Assembly: GCF_001561955.1 (NCBI RefSeq)
Contig: NZ_CP014223.1
Location: 1,054,001 to 1,118,000 of the forward strand
Source of the DNA: Anaerotignum propionicum DSM 1682
GTDB taxonomy: Bacteria > Bacillota > Clostridia > Lachnospirales > Anaerotignaceae
DNA length: 64,000 nucleotides
Direction of reading: 5' to 3'
Within the stretch, counting starts at the first letter, position 1. Each line of letters opens with the position of its first letter. Made by a program: the position numbers and the translations under genes. Positions 25,234 to 33,173 of this stretch are shown here, in pieces. Below the pieces are notes generated by a model. It worked only from the letters and a program-made list of their open reading frames with translations, searched no databases and was not told where the DNA came from.

Positions 25234-25999
25234 GTTGAAAAATATCACAAAAATTTATAACCCGGGTCAAGTTACAGAAATGTGCTTATTTGATAAGTTT
25301 AACCTTACTGTGGGTGATGGGCAGTTTGTTTCTATTGTGGGTAGTAATGGCAGTGGAAAAACCTCTATGCTGAATATTATTTGTGGCAGTATCCCCATTG
25401 AGGGTGGGGAAGTACTGGTTGGTGGAAAAGATATTGCAAAGATGAAGGATTTTCAGCGCTATCGCTCCATTGGCCGTGTGTATCAGAACCCATCTATGGG
25501 CACTTGCCCGAACTTAACCATGCTGGAGAATATGTCTTTGGCGGATAATAAAGGGAAAACATTTGGACTGTCTTTTGGAATCAATAAAGCAAGAGAGAAT
25601 TTTTATAAAGAACAGCTCTCTATTTTAGGCCTTGGTTTGGAGAATAAAATGGATGTGAAGGTTGGAGCGCTCTCCGGTGGACAACGACAAGCCGCCGCTC
25701 TGATTATGTCAACATTAACCCCCATAGAGTTTTTAATTTTGGATGAGCATACAGCTGCATTAGATCCAAAAACGGCAGAAATCATTATGGATTTAACGGC
25801 GAAGGTAGTGAAAGAAAAAAATTTGACTGCTATGATGGTTACTCATAACTTAAGATACGCCGTTGAGTATGGAAATCGCCTGGTTATGATGGATAAGGGC
25901 GGTATGGTTATGGATTTGATGGAGGAAGAAAAGAGTAAGTTAAAAGTGCAGGACATTTTGGATGTATTTACTTCAATCAGTATTGAGTGCGGCAATTAA
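25226..25999 (+). CDS. trpZ: ABC transporter ATP-binding protein, probable tryptophan (TrpZ-like)
   Basis: A 257-aa ATPase that energises the importer. Walker A is GSNGSGKT (about residue 40), the signature LSGGQRQAAALIMS, Walker B FLILDEHTAALD, and the H-loop MMVTHNLRYA. The start at 25226 is preceded by AAAGGCGG and overlaps the permease gene, so the two are translationally coupled. The GTG at 25217 lies within the binding site and is less likely. Confidence 0.9.
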   Translation: MLELKNITKIYNPGQVTEMCLFDKFNLTVGDGQFVSIVGSNGSGKTSMLNIICGSIPIEGGEVLVGGKDIAKMKDFQRYRSIGRVYQNPSMGTCPNLTMLENMSLADNKGKTFGLSFGINKARENFYKEQLSILGLGLENKMDVKVGALSGGQRQAAALIMSTLTPIEFLILDEHTAALDPKTAEIIMDLTAKVVKEKNLTAMMVTHNLRYAVEYGNRLVMMDKGGMVMDLMEEEKSKLKVQDILDVFTSISIECGN

Positions 26000-26015
26000 G
26001 CCGTACTTTTCTTTT
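25986..26015 (+). terminator. terminator overlapping the end of trpZ
   Basis: AGTGCGGC (25986-25993) pairs with GCCGTACT (26000-26007) with one G-U, followed by TTTCTTTT. The stem includes the last codons and stop of the ATPase gene. Confidence 0.7.
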
Positions 26016-26191
26016 GATGAAAGAGCTGAATTGCTAATAAAAAAAGCAATTTCTTAAACTTAAATTTATGTTGGGGGGCAATAAGACTTTTGAGGACAAA
26101 ATTCTTAAATCAGAAATTGCGGTAATTATTCCTCACTTTTTCTGCCTTATCAGATTTAATCTCTAAAAAATAGAGAATAGATCATAAGTAT

Positions 26192-26223
26192 AAAAAAATG
26201 ACAACCACTTTTCATGGTTGTCA
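26192..26223 (-). terminator. terminator of the rrf2-ybaK operon
   Basis: TGACAACCA/TGGTTGTCA (26199-26223) is a 9-bp perfect stem. On the minus strand it is followed by TTTTTTTATA, about 75 bases beyond the regulator stop codon. Confidence 0.85.
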
Positions 26224-26297
26224 AAATGAATATAAGCTTACAAAGCAAATCCTTGGAACTATAAAAGCCAAGTAAATCATTATTTCTTAAAAAATCC

Positions 26298-26735
26298 CTA
26301 TAAGTGACTTTTTCGCTTTCCCGCCTCTTTTTCAAGATATTCCTGCGCCATACTATCCAAGGTTGTATTATCCACCACCTCATCCAGGGCATCCTTCATT
26401 CGTCTCCACAAAGAAAGGGAAACACAGTTATCTGAATTTGGGCAGGTAGGAGAATCAACGCAAGCCACAGGAGAAAGGGAGCCCTCTAAAACTTGTAAAA
26501 TCTCGCCTACTGAAATGTCTTTGGGGCTTCTTGAAAGGGTATATCCCCCTTGTGCACCTCGAAAGCTTTTTACCAAATCCGCCTTCGTCAGGGGATTGAT
26601 GATTTGTTCCAAATATTTTTCAGAAATTTCTTGTTCCTTTGCAATGTTTTTTAAAGAAAGTGTTCCTTTTTCGTAATTAATTGCCAAAGAGAGCATTAAA
26701 CGAATTCCGTAACGCCCTTTGGTTGAAATTTTCAT
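26298..26735 (-). CDS. Rrf2-family regulator with Fe-S-type cysteines (IscR-like)
   Basis: A 145-aa winged-helix repressor. It begins MKISTKGRYGIRLMLSLA, the typical Rrf2 start, after an AGAGGTG site; the longer frame to 26777 lacks one. The recognition helix region includes EKYLEQIINPLTKADLVKSF and GGYTLSRSP. Three cysteines in VACVDSPTCPNSDNCVS are spaced C-X5-C-X5-C, as in the [2Fe-2S] ligands of IscR. It is probably an iron-sulfur or redox sensor. It follows ybaK in one operon. The targets are unknown; no isc or suf genes are adjacent. Confidence 0.88.
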   Translation of the reverse strand: MKISTKGRYGIRLMLSLAINYEKGTLSLKNIAKEQEISEKYLEQIINPLTKADLVKSFRGAQGGYTLSRSPKDISVGEILQVLEGSLSPVACVDSPTCPNSDNCVSLSLWRRMKDALDEVVDNTTLDSMAQEYLEKEAGKRKSHL

Positions 26736-26745
26736 GAATACACCT

Positions 26746-27222
26746 CTATTCTTCTTCCCAACCTTTGCAGATATCAACCCAGTTCACACATTTTCCGTAC
26801 TGAAATAATTCATCACAGGTAAATTCAATGGCGGAGTTACTGCTGCCGGCGGCGGGAAAAACTGTTTCAAAACGTTTCATTGAGATATCTGCATAGGCCT
26901 TAGTCCCTTCAGGCAGAGCAAAAGGGCAAACGCCACCTACAGCATGTCCAGTGGCTTCTAAGGTTTCTTCGGGTGATAACATTTTGGCCTTTAATCCGAA
27001 GCTATCCTTAAATTTTCTATTATCAATTTTGGCATCGCCTGCAACAGCAACGACGATAGGGCCATCTTTTGACATTAAACATAGTGTTTTAGATATACGC
27101 GCGGGGATTACTCCAGCTGCCTGCGCCGCCAAATCAACGGTGGCACTGGAAGTTTCAAATACCAAAATTTCTTTAGGGCAGTTCAGTTCTTGTAAGTATG
27201 CCCGAACTTTTTCAATTGACAT
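26746..27222 (-). CDS. ybaK: YbaK/EbsC-family aminoacyl-tRNA deacylase
   Basis: A 158-aa small editing-domain protein that in characterised relatives hydrolyses Cys-tRNA-Pro or related mischarged tRNAs. MSIEKVRAYLQEL starts after AAGGAGCTGG. The core includes VAVAGDAKIDNRKF, the conserved Lys region, and GHAVGGVCPFALPEGTKAY, a hallmark of YbaK/ProX proteins. It is first in an operon with the Rrf2 regulator, 10 bases apart. The exact tRNA specificity (YbaK versus ProX) is not decidable here. Confidence 0.88.
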   Translation of the reverse strand: MSIEKVRAYLQELNCPKEILVFETSSATVDLAAQAAGVIPARISKTLCLMSKDGPIVVAVAGDAKIDNRKFKDSFGLKAKMLSPEETLEATGHAVGGVCPFALPEGTKAYADISMKRFETVFPAAGSSNSAIEFTCDELFQYGKCVNWVDICKGWEEE

Positions 27223-27272
27223 GATAGGTCCAGCTCCTTTTTAAGGAAATTATAAATTTTTACATTTTTTAA

Positions 27273-27301
27273 ATCATAGCAGAAAAAAGGGGATTGTGCA
27301 A
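27273..27301 (-). promoter_or_regulatory. sigma-A promoter of ybaK-rrf2
   Basis: On the minus strand TTGCAC (27301-27296), 17-bp spacer, TATGAT (27278-27273), giving a leader of about 45 nt before ybaK. Confidence 0.7.
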
Positions 27302-27680
27302 GGCAACAGAAGGAATAAAGCCCTTGTTGATAAATAAAATGCAGTAAATCAGTCTAAATTGAATAAAATACTTGAAAAGTTTTCTCTAGAGTAAAGTATA
27401 TAGTTTTTCAGTGCAACCATCAAATATATTGGTTTTCGTAGAACAAATTTTTAAAAAAAGAATACCATTTAACTTTATTTCGGAAATAAAGTTTTTTAAC
27501 AAAGAGAGCGCTGGTTTAAACTGAAGTAATATGGGCAGAAATTGGATTAGTAAAGAGTGAAATTACTTAGACATGTTTCTTTAATGCCAATGGCGTATGA
27601 TATAATTTTCCAAAGGTAAAAATAGTCTAATTGAAATATTTCTTTTTCTAAAGTTTTGAAAAGAAGTCACTGGTTTTCTC
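27302..27680. other. intergenic stretch between divergent operons
   Basis: AT-rich. It holds a perfect inverted repeat AACTTTATTT-CGG-AAATAAAGTT followed by Ts (27471-27499) with no gene upstream, and an extended -10 TGATATAAT (27598-27606) that could be a second promoter for the dlt-like operon. No ORF is supported. Confidence 0.5.
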
Positions 27681-27687
27681 CCTTGCC

Positions 27688-27716
27688 TTGACGAGTTATA
27701 AGCAAAATGCTATACT
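27688..27716 (+). promoter_or_regulatory. sigma-A promoter of the dlt-like operon
   Basis: TTGACG (27688-27693), 17-bp spacer, TATACT (27711-27716). It lies about 60 bases before the chosen start and inside the longer open frame, which supports the later start codon. Confidence 0.8.
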
Positions 27717-27777
27717 CAAAATCGAGTTATTCCTATTAGTTACTGAGGAGAAAACTGTAACGAAACGAGGAGAAAAT

Positions 27778-29295
27778 ATGATACGTAATATTTTAGAATA
27801 TTTAGAAGCAACAGCCACAAAATTTCCTGAAAAAATAGCCTTTACGGGTAAAGAGGAAGCCCTTACCTTTCAGGAACTTTTGATTCTAAGCAAAAGAATC
27901 GGAACTTTTCTATTAAGATATGGAAAAAGGAATGCACCGGTGGCGGTTATGATGGAAAAAACACCAAAATCAGTAGCGGCCTTTTTAGGCTGTGTTTTCA
28001 GTGGGAATTTTTATACCCCTATAGATTCCACAATGCCTAAGGAACGTATTTTATCTATTTTTCAAACATTACAGCCCCAGGTGCTTTTGATTGATGAAAA
28101 AAGCAAAAAGGCTGCAGAGTATTTAGAATATGCAGGCGAAACAGTGGTGTTTGAAGAAATAGCTACTACAGAGGTGGCGGAAGAAGCATTGGCTAAGATT
28201 CGAAAATCTGCCATAGATGCTGATCCCCTTTATGCTTTGTTTACCTCCGGCTCAACAGGGGTACCCAAAGGCGTTATTATTACCCATCATTCCGTTATCA
28301 ACCTGACAGAATGGTATACGGAGACCTTTGATATTACCGAGAAAGAAACCATTGGAAATCAAGCACCCTTTTATTTTGATTCTTCTGTAAAAGATATTTA
28401 TGCTGTTTTAAAAACAGGGGCGACTATGGAAATCATTCCGAAGCAGCTATTTTCTTTTCCCATAAAGCTGATGGAGTATTTGGAGGAAAAGAAAATAAAT
28501 TATGTGGATTGGGTACCCTCTGCTTTTTGCATAGTGGCAAATACGGGAACGTTGGAAAAAATTGCGCCTCAGTGCTTGAAAAAAATTGCTTTTTGCGGTG
28601 AAATTATGCCTACAAAGCAGTATAATATGTGGAGGAAAAAATATCCCCAAGCAGTATTTGCCAATATCTATGGTCCTACGGAGGCAACGGTGGATTGTAC
28701 CTATTATATTGTTGATAGAGAATTTGCCGATGACGAACCTTTGCCCATAGGATATCCTTGCAGAAATACAGATATCTTTATTCTAAACGGAGACCGTTTG
28801 GCTAAGGAAGGGGAAACAGGAGAGCTTTGTATCCGTGGCAGATGTCTTGCGCCAGGGTATTATAACAACCCCGAAAAAACCGAGGAGGCATTTATCCAAA
28901 ATCCCCTAAACCTTCACTACCCGGAAAAAATATATAAAACCGGGGATATAGCAAAGTATAATGAATATGGCGAGATTATTTTTTTGGCAAGAAAAGACCA
29001 TCAAATAAAGCATATGGGTCACCGCATCGAGTTGGGCGAGATTGAAGCGGCAGTAAATTCCATTGATTTAGTGAAAAACGGTGCCTGCATATATGATAGT
29101 GAAACCCAAAAAATCATATTATTTTATTGCGGTAGTGAGGCAACACAAAGCTATATTTTAAAAAAGCTAAAGGATAAGGTGCCTAAGTATATGTTTCCCA
29201 ATGTGATGCTCCAGTTAGAGGAGATGCCACATACTTTAAACGGAAAAATAGACAGGCTGCGCCTAAAGGAGTATTATGATAGAAAAAATGATTGA
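27778..29295 (+). CDS. DltA-like amino-acid adenylating ligase
   Basis: A 505-aa AMP-forming ligase of the D-alanine:carrier protein type. Motifs in order are LFTSGSTGVPKGV (phosphate loop), APFYFDSSVKDIYAVLKTGA, KIAFCGEIMPTKQ (the FCGE Cys is part of the D-Ala pocket in DltA), NIYGPTEATVDC, YKTGDIAKYNEYG, HMGHRIELGEIEAAV and LNGKIDRLRL with the C-terminal catalytic Lys. It should activate a small amino acid and load it on the carrier protein three genes on. The start at 27778 follows CGAGGAGAAAAT. D-alanine is the best guess but unproven, because the cluster departs from standard dltABCD. Confidence 0.85.
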   Translation: MIRNILEYLEATATKFPEKIAFTGKEEALTFQELLILSKRIGTFLLRYGKRNAPVAVMMEKTPKSVAAFLGCVFSGNFYTPIDSTMPKERILSIFQTLQPQVLLIDEKSKKAAEYLEYAGETVVFEEIATTEVAEEALAKIRKSAIDADPLYALFTSGSTGVPKGVIITHHSVINLTEWYTETFDITEKETIGNQAPFYFDSSVKDIYAVLKTGATMEIIPKQLFSFPIKLMEYLEEKKINYVDWVPSAFCIVANTGTLEKIAPQCLKKIAFCGEIMPTKQYNMWRKKYPQAVFANIYGPTEATVDCTYYIVDREFADDEPLPIGYPCRNTDIFILNGDRLAKEGETGELCIRGRCLAPGYYNNPEKTEEAFIQNPLNLHYPEKIYKTGDIAKYNEYGEIIFLARKDHQIKHMGHRIELGEIEAAVNSIDLVKNGACIYDSETQKIILFYCGSEATQSYILKKLKDKVPKYMFPNVMLQLEEMPHTLNGKIDRLRLKEYYDRKND

Positions 29296-30067
29296 TGGCT
29301 GGGCTTTTTGGCAGGAAATTGCCAAGAGACTTTCAAAGGGACAGAGAACAAACTTCTTCTTTTCTGAGGAAGAGGTGCTTCTGTTGGTGCAACAAGAAAA
29401 ATTCAGTCGTTTTGATTTTGCTGACAGTGCTTATTTTTTTCTAAAAGAAGATCAATTTTACCGCCTTTTTTATTTTTTAGATAAGGAAAATAGTCCTGAG
29501 GTATTGCCTGCTTTTGCTGAACCGATTATACTGGAAGAAGTGCTTTTGGCAAATAAGGAACGGCTTCCCTCTCAGGATGATTGGGAAAAAGTGGGTTTTC
29601 AGGCATATTTAGAACGTAAACGGATGTATATCATGTCCAAAAACGTTATAATGGAAGAAAGGAAGATAACCTTTGCTAGGGAAAATTTGCTGGAGGATAT
29701 TTTTCAGCTGATGCTTGAAAGTTTTGAGCCTTTTTCCTCTGCATTGCCCACAAAGGAGGCACTCCTTGCAGATATTTTAAATCAGAGAGTATTGGTTTCA
29801 TTGCAAAACCAAAAGCTACTGGGTTTTTTGCATTTTGGAGAGATGAAGCAGGGGAGTATGCTCTGGCATATTGCGGTGAAGCCCGAAGCAAGGGGCTTGG
29901 GGGTTGGAGAAGGGCTTGTGCGGGACTGGTTATTTGTGCAGAAAGATATTGCCAAGAAGTTTTTCCTATGGGTAAGAACGGACAACCTTTCCGCTTTACG
30001 AATGTATGATAAGTTCGGGTTTTTGCCTGATGGCAGGTTAGCACCCGTAATGATAAAAACCACATAA
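29276..30067 (+). CDS. GNAT-family acetyltransferase with extra N-terminal domain, dlt-like operon
   Basis: A 263-aa protein. The first 125 residues are an unrecognised acidic domain (FFSEEEVLLLVQQEKFSRFD). The C-terminal half is a GNAT fold with acetyl-CoA loop VKPEARGLGVGEGLVRDW and the end LSALRMYDKFGFLPDGR. It overlaps the ligase gene by 20 bases and is 17 bases from the carrier protein, so it belongs to the same transcript. Classical dlt operons have no such gene. It may N- or O-acetylate the activated residue, or another intermediate. The ATG at 29276 follows AAAGGAG at short spacing; ATG 29288 is possible. Confidence 0.78.
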   Translation: MIEKMIDGWAFWQEIAKRLSKGQRTNFFFSEEEVLLLVQQEKFSRFDFADSAYFFLKEDQFYRLFYFLDKENSPEVLPAFAEPIILEEVLLANKERLPSQDDWEKVGFQAYLERKRMYIMSKNVIMEERKITFARENLLEDIFQLMLESFEPFSSALPTKEALLADILNQRVLVSLQNQKLLGFLHFGEMKQGSMLWHIAVKPEARGLGVGEGLVRDWLFVQKDIAKKFFLWVRTDNLSALRMYDKFGFLPDGRLAPVMIKTT

Positions 30068-30084
30068 GAGAGGATAATGCAGAG

Positions 30085-30312
30085 ATGGAAACACTTTTGA
30101 AAATTTTAGCTGAATTAAGACCGGACGTTGATTTTGAGGGAAATAAGGAATTGGTGGACAGCGGTGAGTTGGATTCCTTTGACATCGTTTCTTTGGTTGG
30201 TGAATTATGTGAAGCTTATGAAATTGAGATAGGCGCTGAGGACATTGTTCCTGAAAATTTCAATTCTGTTGAAGCAATTATGGCTTTGGTGGAAAGATTG
30301 CAGGAAGATTGA
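30085..30312 (+). CDS. acyl/aminoacyl carrier protein (DltC-like)
   Basis: A 75-aa acidic carrier protein. The phosphopantetheine attachment serine is in GELDSFDIVSLV (about residue 32), with the usual D-S-X3-V context. It sits between the adenylating ligase/GNAT pair and the MBOAT gene, so it probably shuttles the activated group to the membrane. Length and helix pattern match DltC/ACP proteins. Its partner ligase makes fatty-acid ACP unlikely. Confidence 0.9.
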   Translation: METLLKILAELRPDVDFEGNKELVDSGELDSFDIVSLVGELCEAYEIEIGAEDIVPENFNSVEAIMALVERLQED

Positions 30313-30330
30313 TTTTAAGGAGATTGGGTT

Positions 30331-31929
30331 ATGGCTTTTACTTCGGTACAATTTGTGGTTTTCCTGGTTTTGGCGGCCACGTTATATTTCCTAACCCCGA
30401 AGCGTTACCGTTGGGTAACGCTTTTGATTGTTAATTATGTTTTTTATTTTTTTGCAGGGGCAGGATACTTTCTTTATTTGCTGGCAACAACAATAACAAT
30501 ATTTCTCGGAGGACTTAAGCTGGGCAATATGTCCGCTAAAAATAAGGCGGATTTTGCGGCAATAAAGGGAACATTAGATAAAGAACAAAAAAAAGCATGG
30601 AAAGCCAATTTTATAAAAAGGAAACGGGCTGTTTTAATTCCAACCATGCTTTTTAACCTTGGTATTTTGGCAGTATTAAAATATTCAGGTTTTGTTGGCG
30701 GTAATTTAAATGCTTTGTTTGGGCGCTTTTCCATTAATTTGGAAATGCCTGTCTACAGCTTTTTATTGCCTTTGGGAATTTCTTTTTATACCTTTCAATC
30801 AGTAGGGTATTTGATTGATGTTTATCGGGAAAAATATGAACCAGAGCGTAATTTAGCACAGTTTGCTTTGTTTATATCCTTTTTCCCCCAGATTGTGCAA
30901 GGACCCATTGGCAGATATAATGATCTGGCGGAACAGCTTTATCGACCCAACAGCTTTTCTTATGAAAGGGTAAAGTTTGGCGTGCAGTTGATGCTATGGG
31001 GTGCTTTTAAAAAGCTTGTGATTGCAGATCGGGCAAAGGTGATTGTGGATACGGTTTTTGGATATCCGGAAACCTTTGGTGGTACTTATGTTGCGGTAGC
31101 GGCTTTGGTTTACTGCATTCAGCTTTATGGAGATTTCTCCGGCGGTATTGATATTGCCACGGGGGCTGCTCAGGTATTGGGTATTCAATTAGAAAAGAAC
31201 TTTGAGAGGCCTTATTTGGCAACCAGTATTCCTGATTTTTGGCGTAGATGGCACATTACCTTGGGTGCATGGTTTCGAGATTATGTTTTTTATCCCCTTT
31301 CTTTATCAAAATTTTTTACAAAGGTGGGAAAAAAGGGACGTCAGCTTTTTGGAAATTATATTGGTAAATTATTACCTGTTTTGATTCCCCAGTTTATCAT
31401 TTTCTTCCTCATTGGTATTTGGCATGGGGCAGAATGGAAATATATTGCCTTTGGTTTTTACAATGGCACACTGATCGTTTTAGGAATTTTGTTTGATCAG
31501 CCATTGAAAAAATTGATACAAAAATTTGAAATTCGAACGGAGTGCTTTAGCTGGCATTTATTTCGAGTTTTGAAAACATTAGTACTCGTTGCTTTAGGTA
31601 AAATTATTACCAGAGCACCCGGCGTTGGAGCCTCTGTTTATATGATGCATTCCATGTTACGAAATTGGAATAGTGATATTTTAATCAATGGCGGATTATT
31701 AAAACTAGGGCTGGATATCCAAGATTTGTGGCTTTTGTTTTTGTCGTCCTTGGTGTTTTTGACTGTCAGCTTACTTCAGGAATCAGGAGTACAAATTCGC
31801 CAAGCATTATCTAAGCAGAATATATTGTTCCGCTGGTTCATTTATTTGGCGGCAATTTTCTCGTTAATTATGTTTGGCGTATATGGCTTGAATTATAACG
31901 CCTCCGACTTTATTTATAGGGGGTTTTAA
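30331..31929 (+). CDS. MBOAT-family membrane O-acyltransferase (DltB/AlgI-like)
   Basis: A 532-aa polytopic protein with about 12 hydrophobic segments. The MBOAT core has SFYTFQSVGYLIDVYR, the conserved IPDFWRRWHITLGAWFRDYVF region, and the catalytic His in FLIGIWHGAEWKYIAFGFYNG (about residue 367). It should move the carried group across or at the outer face of the membrane. At over 500 residues it is nearer AlgI/PatA-type MBOATs than the roughly 400-aa DltB. It follows the carrier gene after 18 bases, with AAGGAG before the ATG. Confidence 0.9.
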   Translation: MAFTSVQFVVFLVLAATLYFLTPKRYRWVTLLIVNYVFYFFAGAGYFLYLLATTITIFLGGLKLGNMSAKNKADFAAIKGTLDKEQKKAWKANFIKRKRAVLIPTMLFNLGILAVLKYSGFVGGNLNALFGRFSINLEMPVYSFLLPLGISFYTFQSVGYLIDVYREKYEPERNLAQFALFISFFPQIVQGPIGRYNDLAEQLYRPNSFSYERVKFGVQLMLWGAFKKLVIADRAKVIVDTVFGYPETFGGTYVAVAALVYCIQLYGDFSGGIDIATGAAQVLGIQLEKNFERPYLATSIPDFWRRWHITLGAWFRDYVFYPLSLSKFFTKVGKKGRQLFGNYIGKLLPVLIPQFIIFFLIGIWHGAEWKYIAFGFYNGTLIVLGILFDQPLKKLIQKFEIRTECFSWHLFRVLKTLVLVALGKIITRAPGVGASVYMMHSMLRNWNSDILINGGLLKLGLDIQDLWLLFLSSLVFLTVSLLQESGVQIRQALSKQNILFRWFIYLAAIFSLIMFGVYGLNYNASDFIYRGF

Positions 31930-31930
31930 A

Positions 31931-32953
31931 ATGAAAGGATGTTTCAGAATCGTGACAAGGTGTATTGCCTTTTTTATCGTTTTTTCAATCATATTTTCCA
32001 ATACCTCTGATTATTTACGGCGCCCAGATGATGAATCCGATGAAATCCATGCTTTTTACAATGAACCAAAGGATTCCATTGATGTACTCTTTATGGGGAG
32101 CAGTCCCATTTTGCGAGGGGTATCCCCAATGGTAATGTGGGATCAGGAGGGGTTTACCAGTTATGTTCGGGCATCAGCACTACAGGCACCCTCTGTTACC
32201 TACGGTCTTATGGGGGAATCCTTGGAGTATCAAAAGCCTGAACTGGTAGTGCTTTTATGTGATAACATTTTCCTTGATTTTGACTATGTTGAGAGGGAAG
32301 GTGATTTGAGAAGGGCTTTGGATGGTATGAAAATATCTAAGTATAAATTTGAAATTGTGAATGAGATTACTTCTGCGGATGACAGGCAAACACTACTCTC
32401 CTATATGTTTCCACTGTTTCGGTATCATGAACGTTGGAAAGAAGTAGATTGGGCTGAGGCAGAGCCAGCCCCCCTTATGGAACATTCTTTTAAAAAAGGA
32501 AATGTTTTTCTAAGAGGTGGTGAACCCTTGGAGTATCCGGAAAATTTCATGATGCCTTCTGATGAGGCTTCTCCTGCATTTAATGAAAGTGCGAAAAGCT
32601 ATATTGAGAAGACCATACAACTTTGCAAGGAAAAAGATATACCTGTATTGATGCTTCATATGCCCAAAATGTTATGGAGCTATGAACAAAGCTCAGCAAT
32701 GGAGGATTTTGCAAAGGAAATGGGAGTGGATTATTTGGACTGTGACCGACAGGAAGTTCGGGACATGTTGAATTTAGATCCAGCCGTGGATTATTATGAT
32801 CAAGGACATATGAATTTAGGTGGTTCTATCAAATTTTCTCAATGGTTTGGAGCATATCTTGACAACACCTATGACTTGCCTGACCATAGAAATGAGGAAG
32901 CATATAAAAGCTGGAAGGAAGACTACAAAGCTTACGCAGACAAAACAAAATAG
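31931..32953 (+). CDS. SGNH/DltD-like extracytoplasmic acyltransferase partner
   Basis: A 340-aa protein with an N-terminal membrane anchor (about residues 8-25, CIAFFIVFSIIFSN) and an extracytoplasmic SGNH-hydrolase-like domain. The nucleophile region is VLFMGSSPILRGVSP (about residue 55) and the catalytic Asp-His pair is in YYDQGHMNLGGS near the C-terminus. DltD and AlgJ/AlgX-type partners of MBOAT proteins have this layout. It starts 2 bases after the MBOAT stop. Its job is probably the final transfer to a cell-surface polymer; the acceptor is unknown. Confidence 0.82.
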   Translation: MKGCFRIVTRCIAFFIVFSIIFSNTSDYLRRPDDESDEIHAFYNEPKDSIDVLFMGSSPILRGVSPMVMWDQEGFTSYVRASALQAPSVTYGLMGESLEYQKPELVVLLCDNIFLDFDYVEREGDLRRALDGMKISKYKFEIVNEITSADDRQTLLSYMFPLFRYHERWKEVDWAEAEPAPLMEHSFKKGNVFLRGGEPLEYPENFMMPSDEASPAFNESAKSYIEKTIQLCKEKDIPVLMLHMPKMLWSYEQSSAMEDFAKEMGVDYLDCDRQEVRDMLNLDPAVDYYDQGHMNLGGSIKFSQWFGAYLDNTYDLPDHRNEEAYKSWKEDYKAYADKTK

Positions 32954-33054
32954 CGAACACTTTTTCCTGAGCAACAATCGATGAAATGACAATTTTTCTG
33001 CGAAGATACACTATTTTAGAATATTTACTGAGAAATAAATTGTAGAAAAAATTG

Positions 33055-33091
33055 AAAACCTGTTTTGCCCTATGGCTTTACAGGTTTTTTG
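33055..33091 (+). terminator. terminator of the dlt-like operon
   Basis: AAAACCTG (33055-33062) with CAGGTTTT (33081-33088), inner GCC-ctat-GGC pairing, then TTGTTT. It is about 100 bases after the last gene. Confidence 0.85.
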
Positions 33092-33173
33092 TTTAGCATG
33101 AAAAATGATTTTCAGCATAGAATCAACTTCTGATGAATAGTTTTGTAGTAAGACTAGATGAGTGAGGATAGCC

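Noticed and set aside
27471-27499. Perfect AT-only inverted repeat with T-tract as a terminator
   Set aside because: No plus-strand gene lies upstream within reach; kept only as an unexplained palindrome in the intergenic note.
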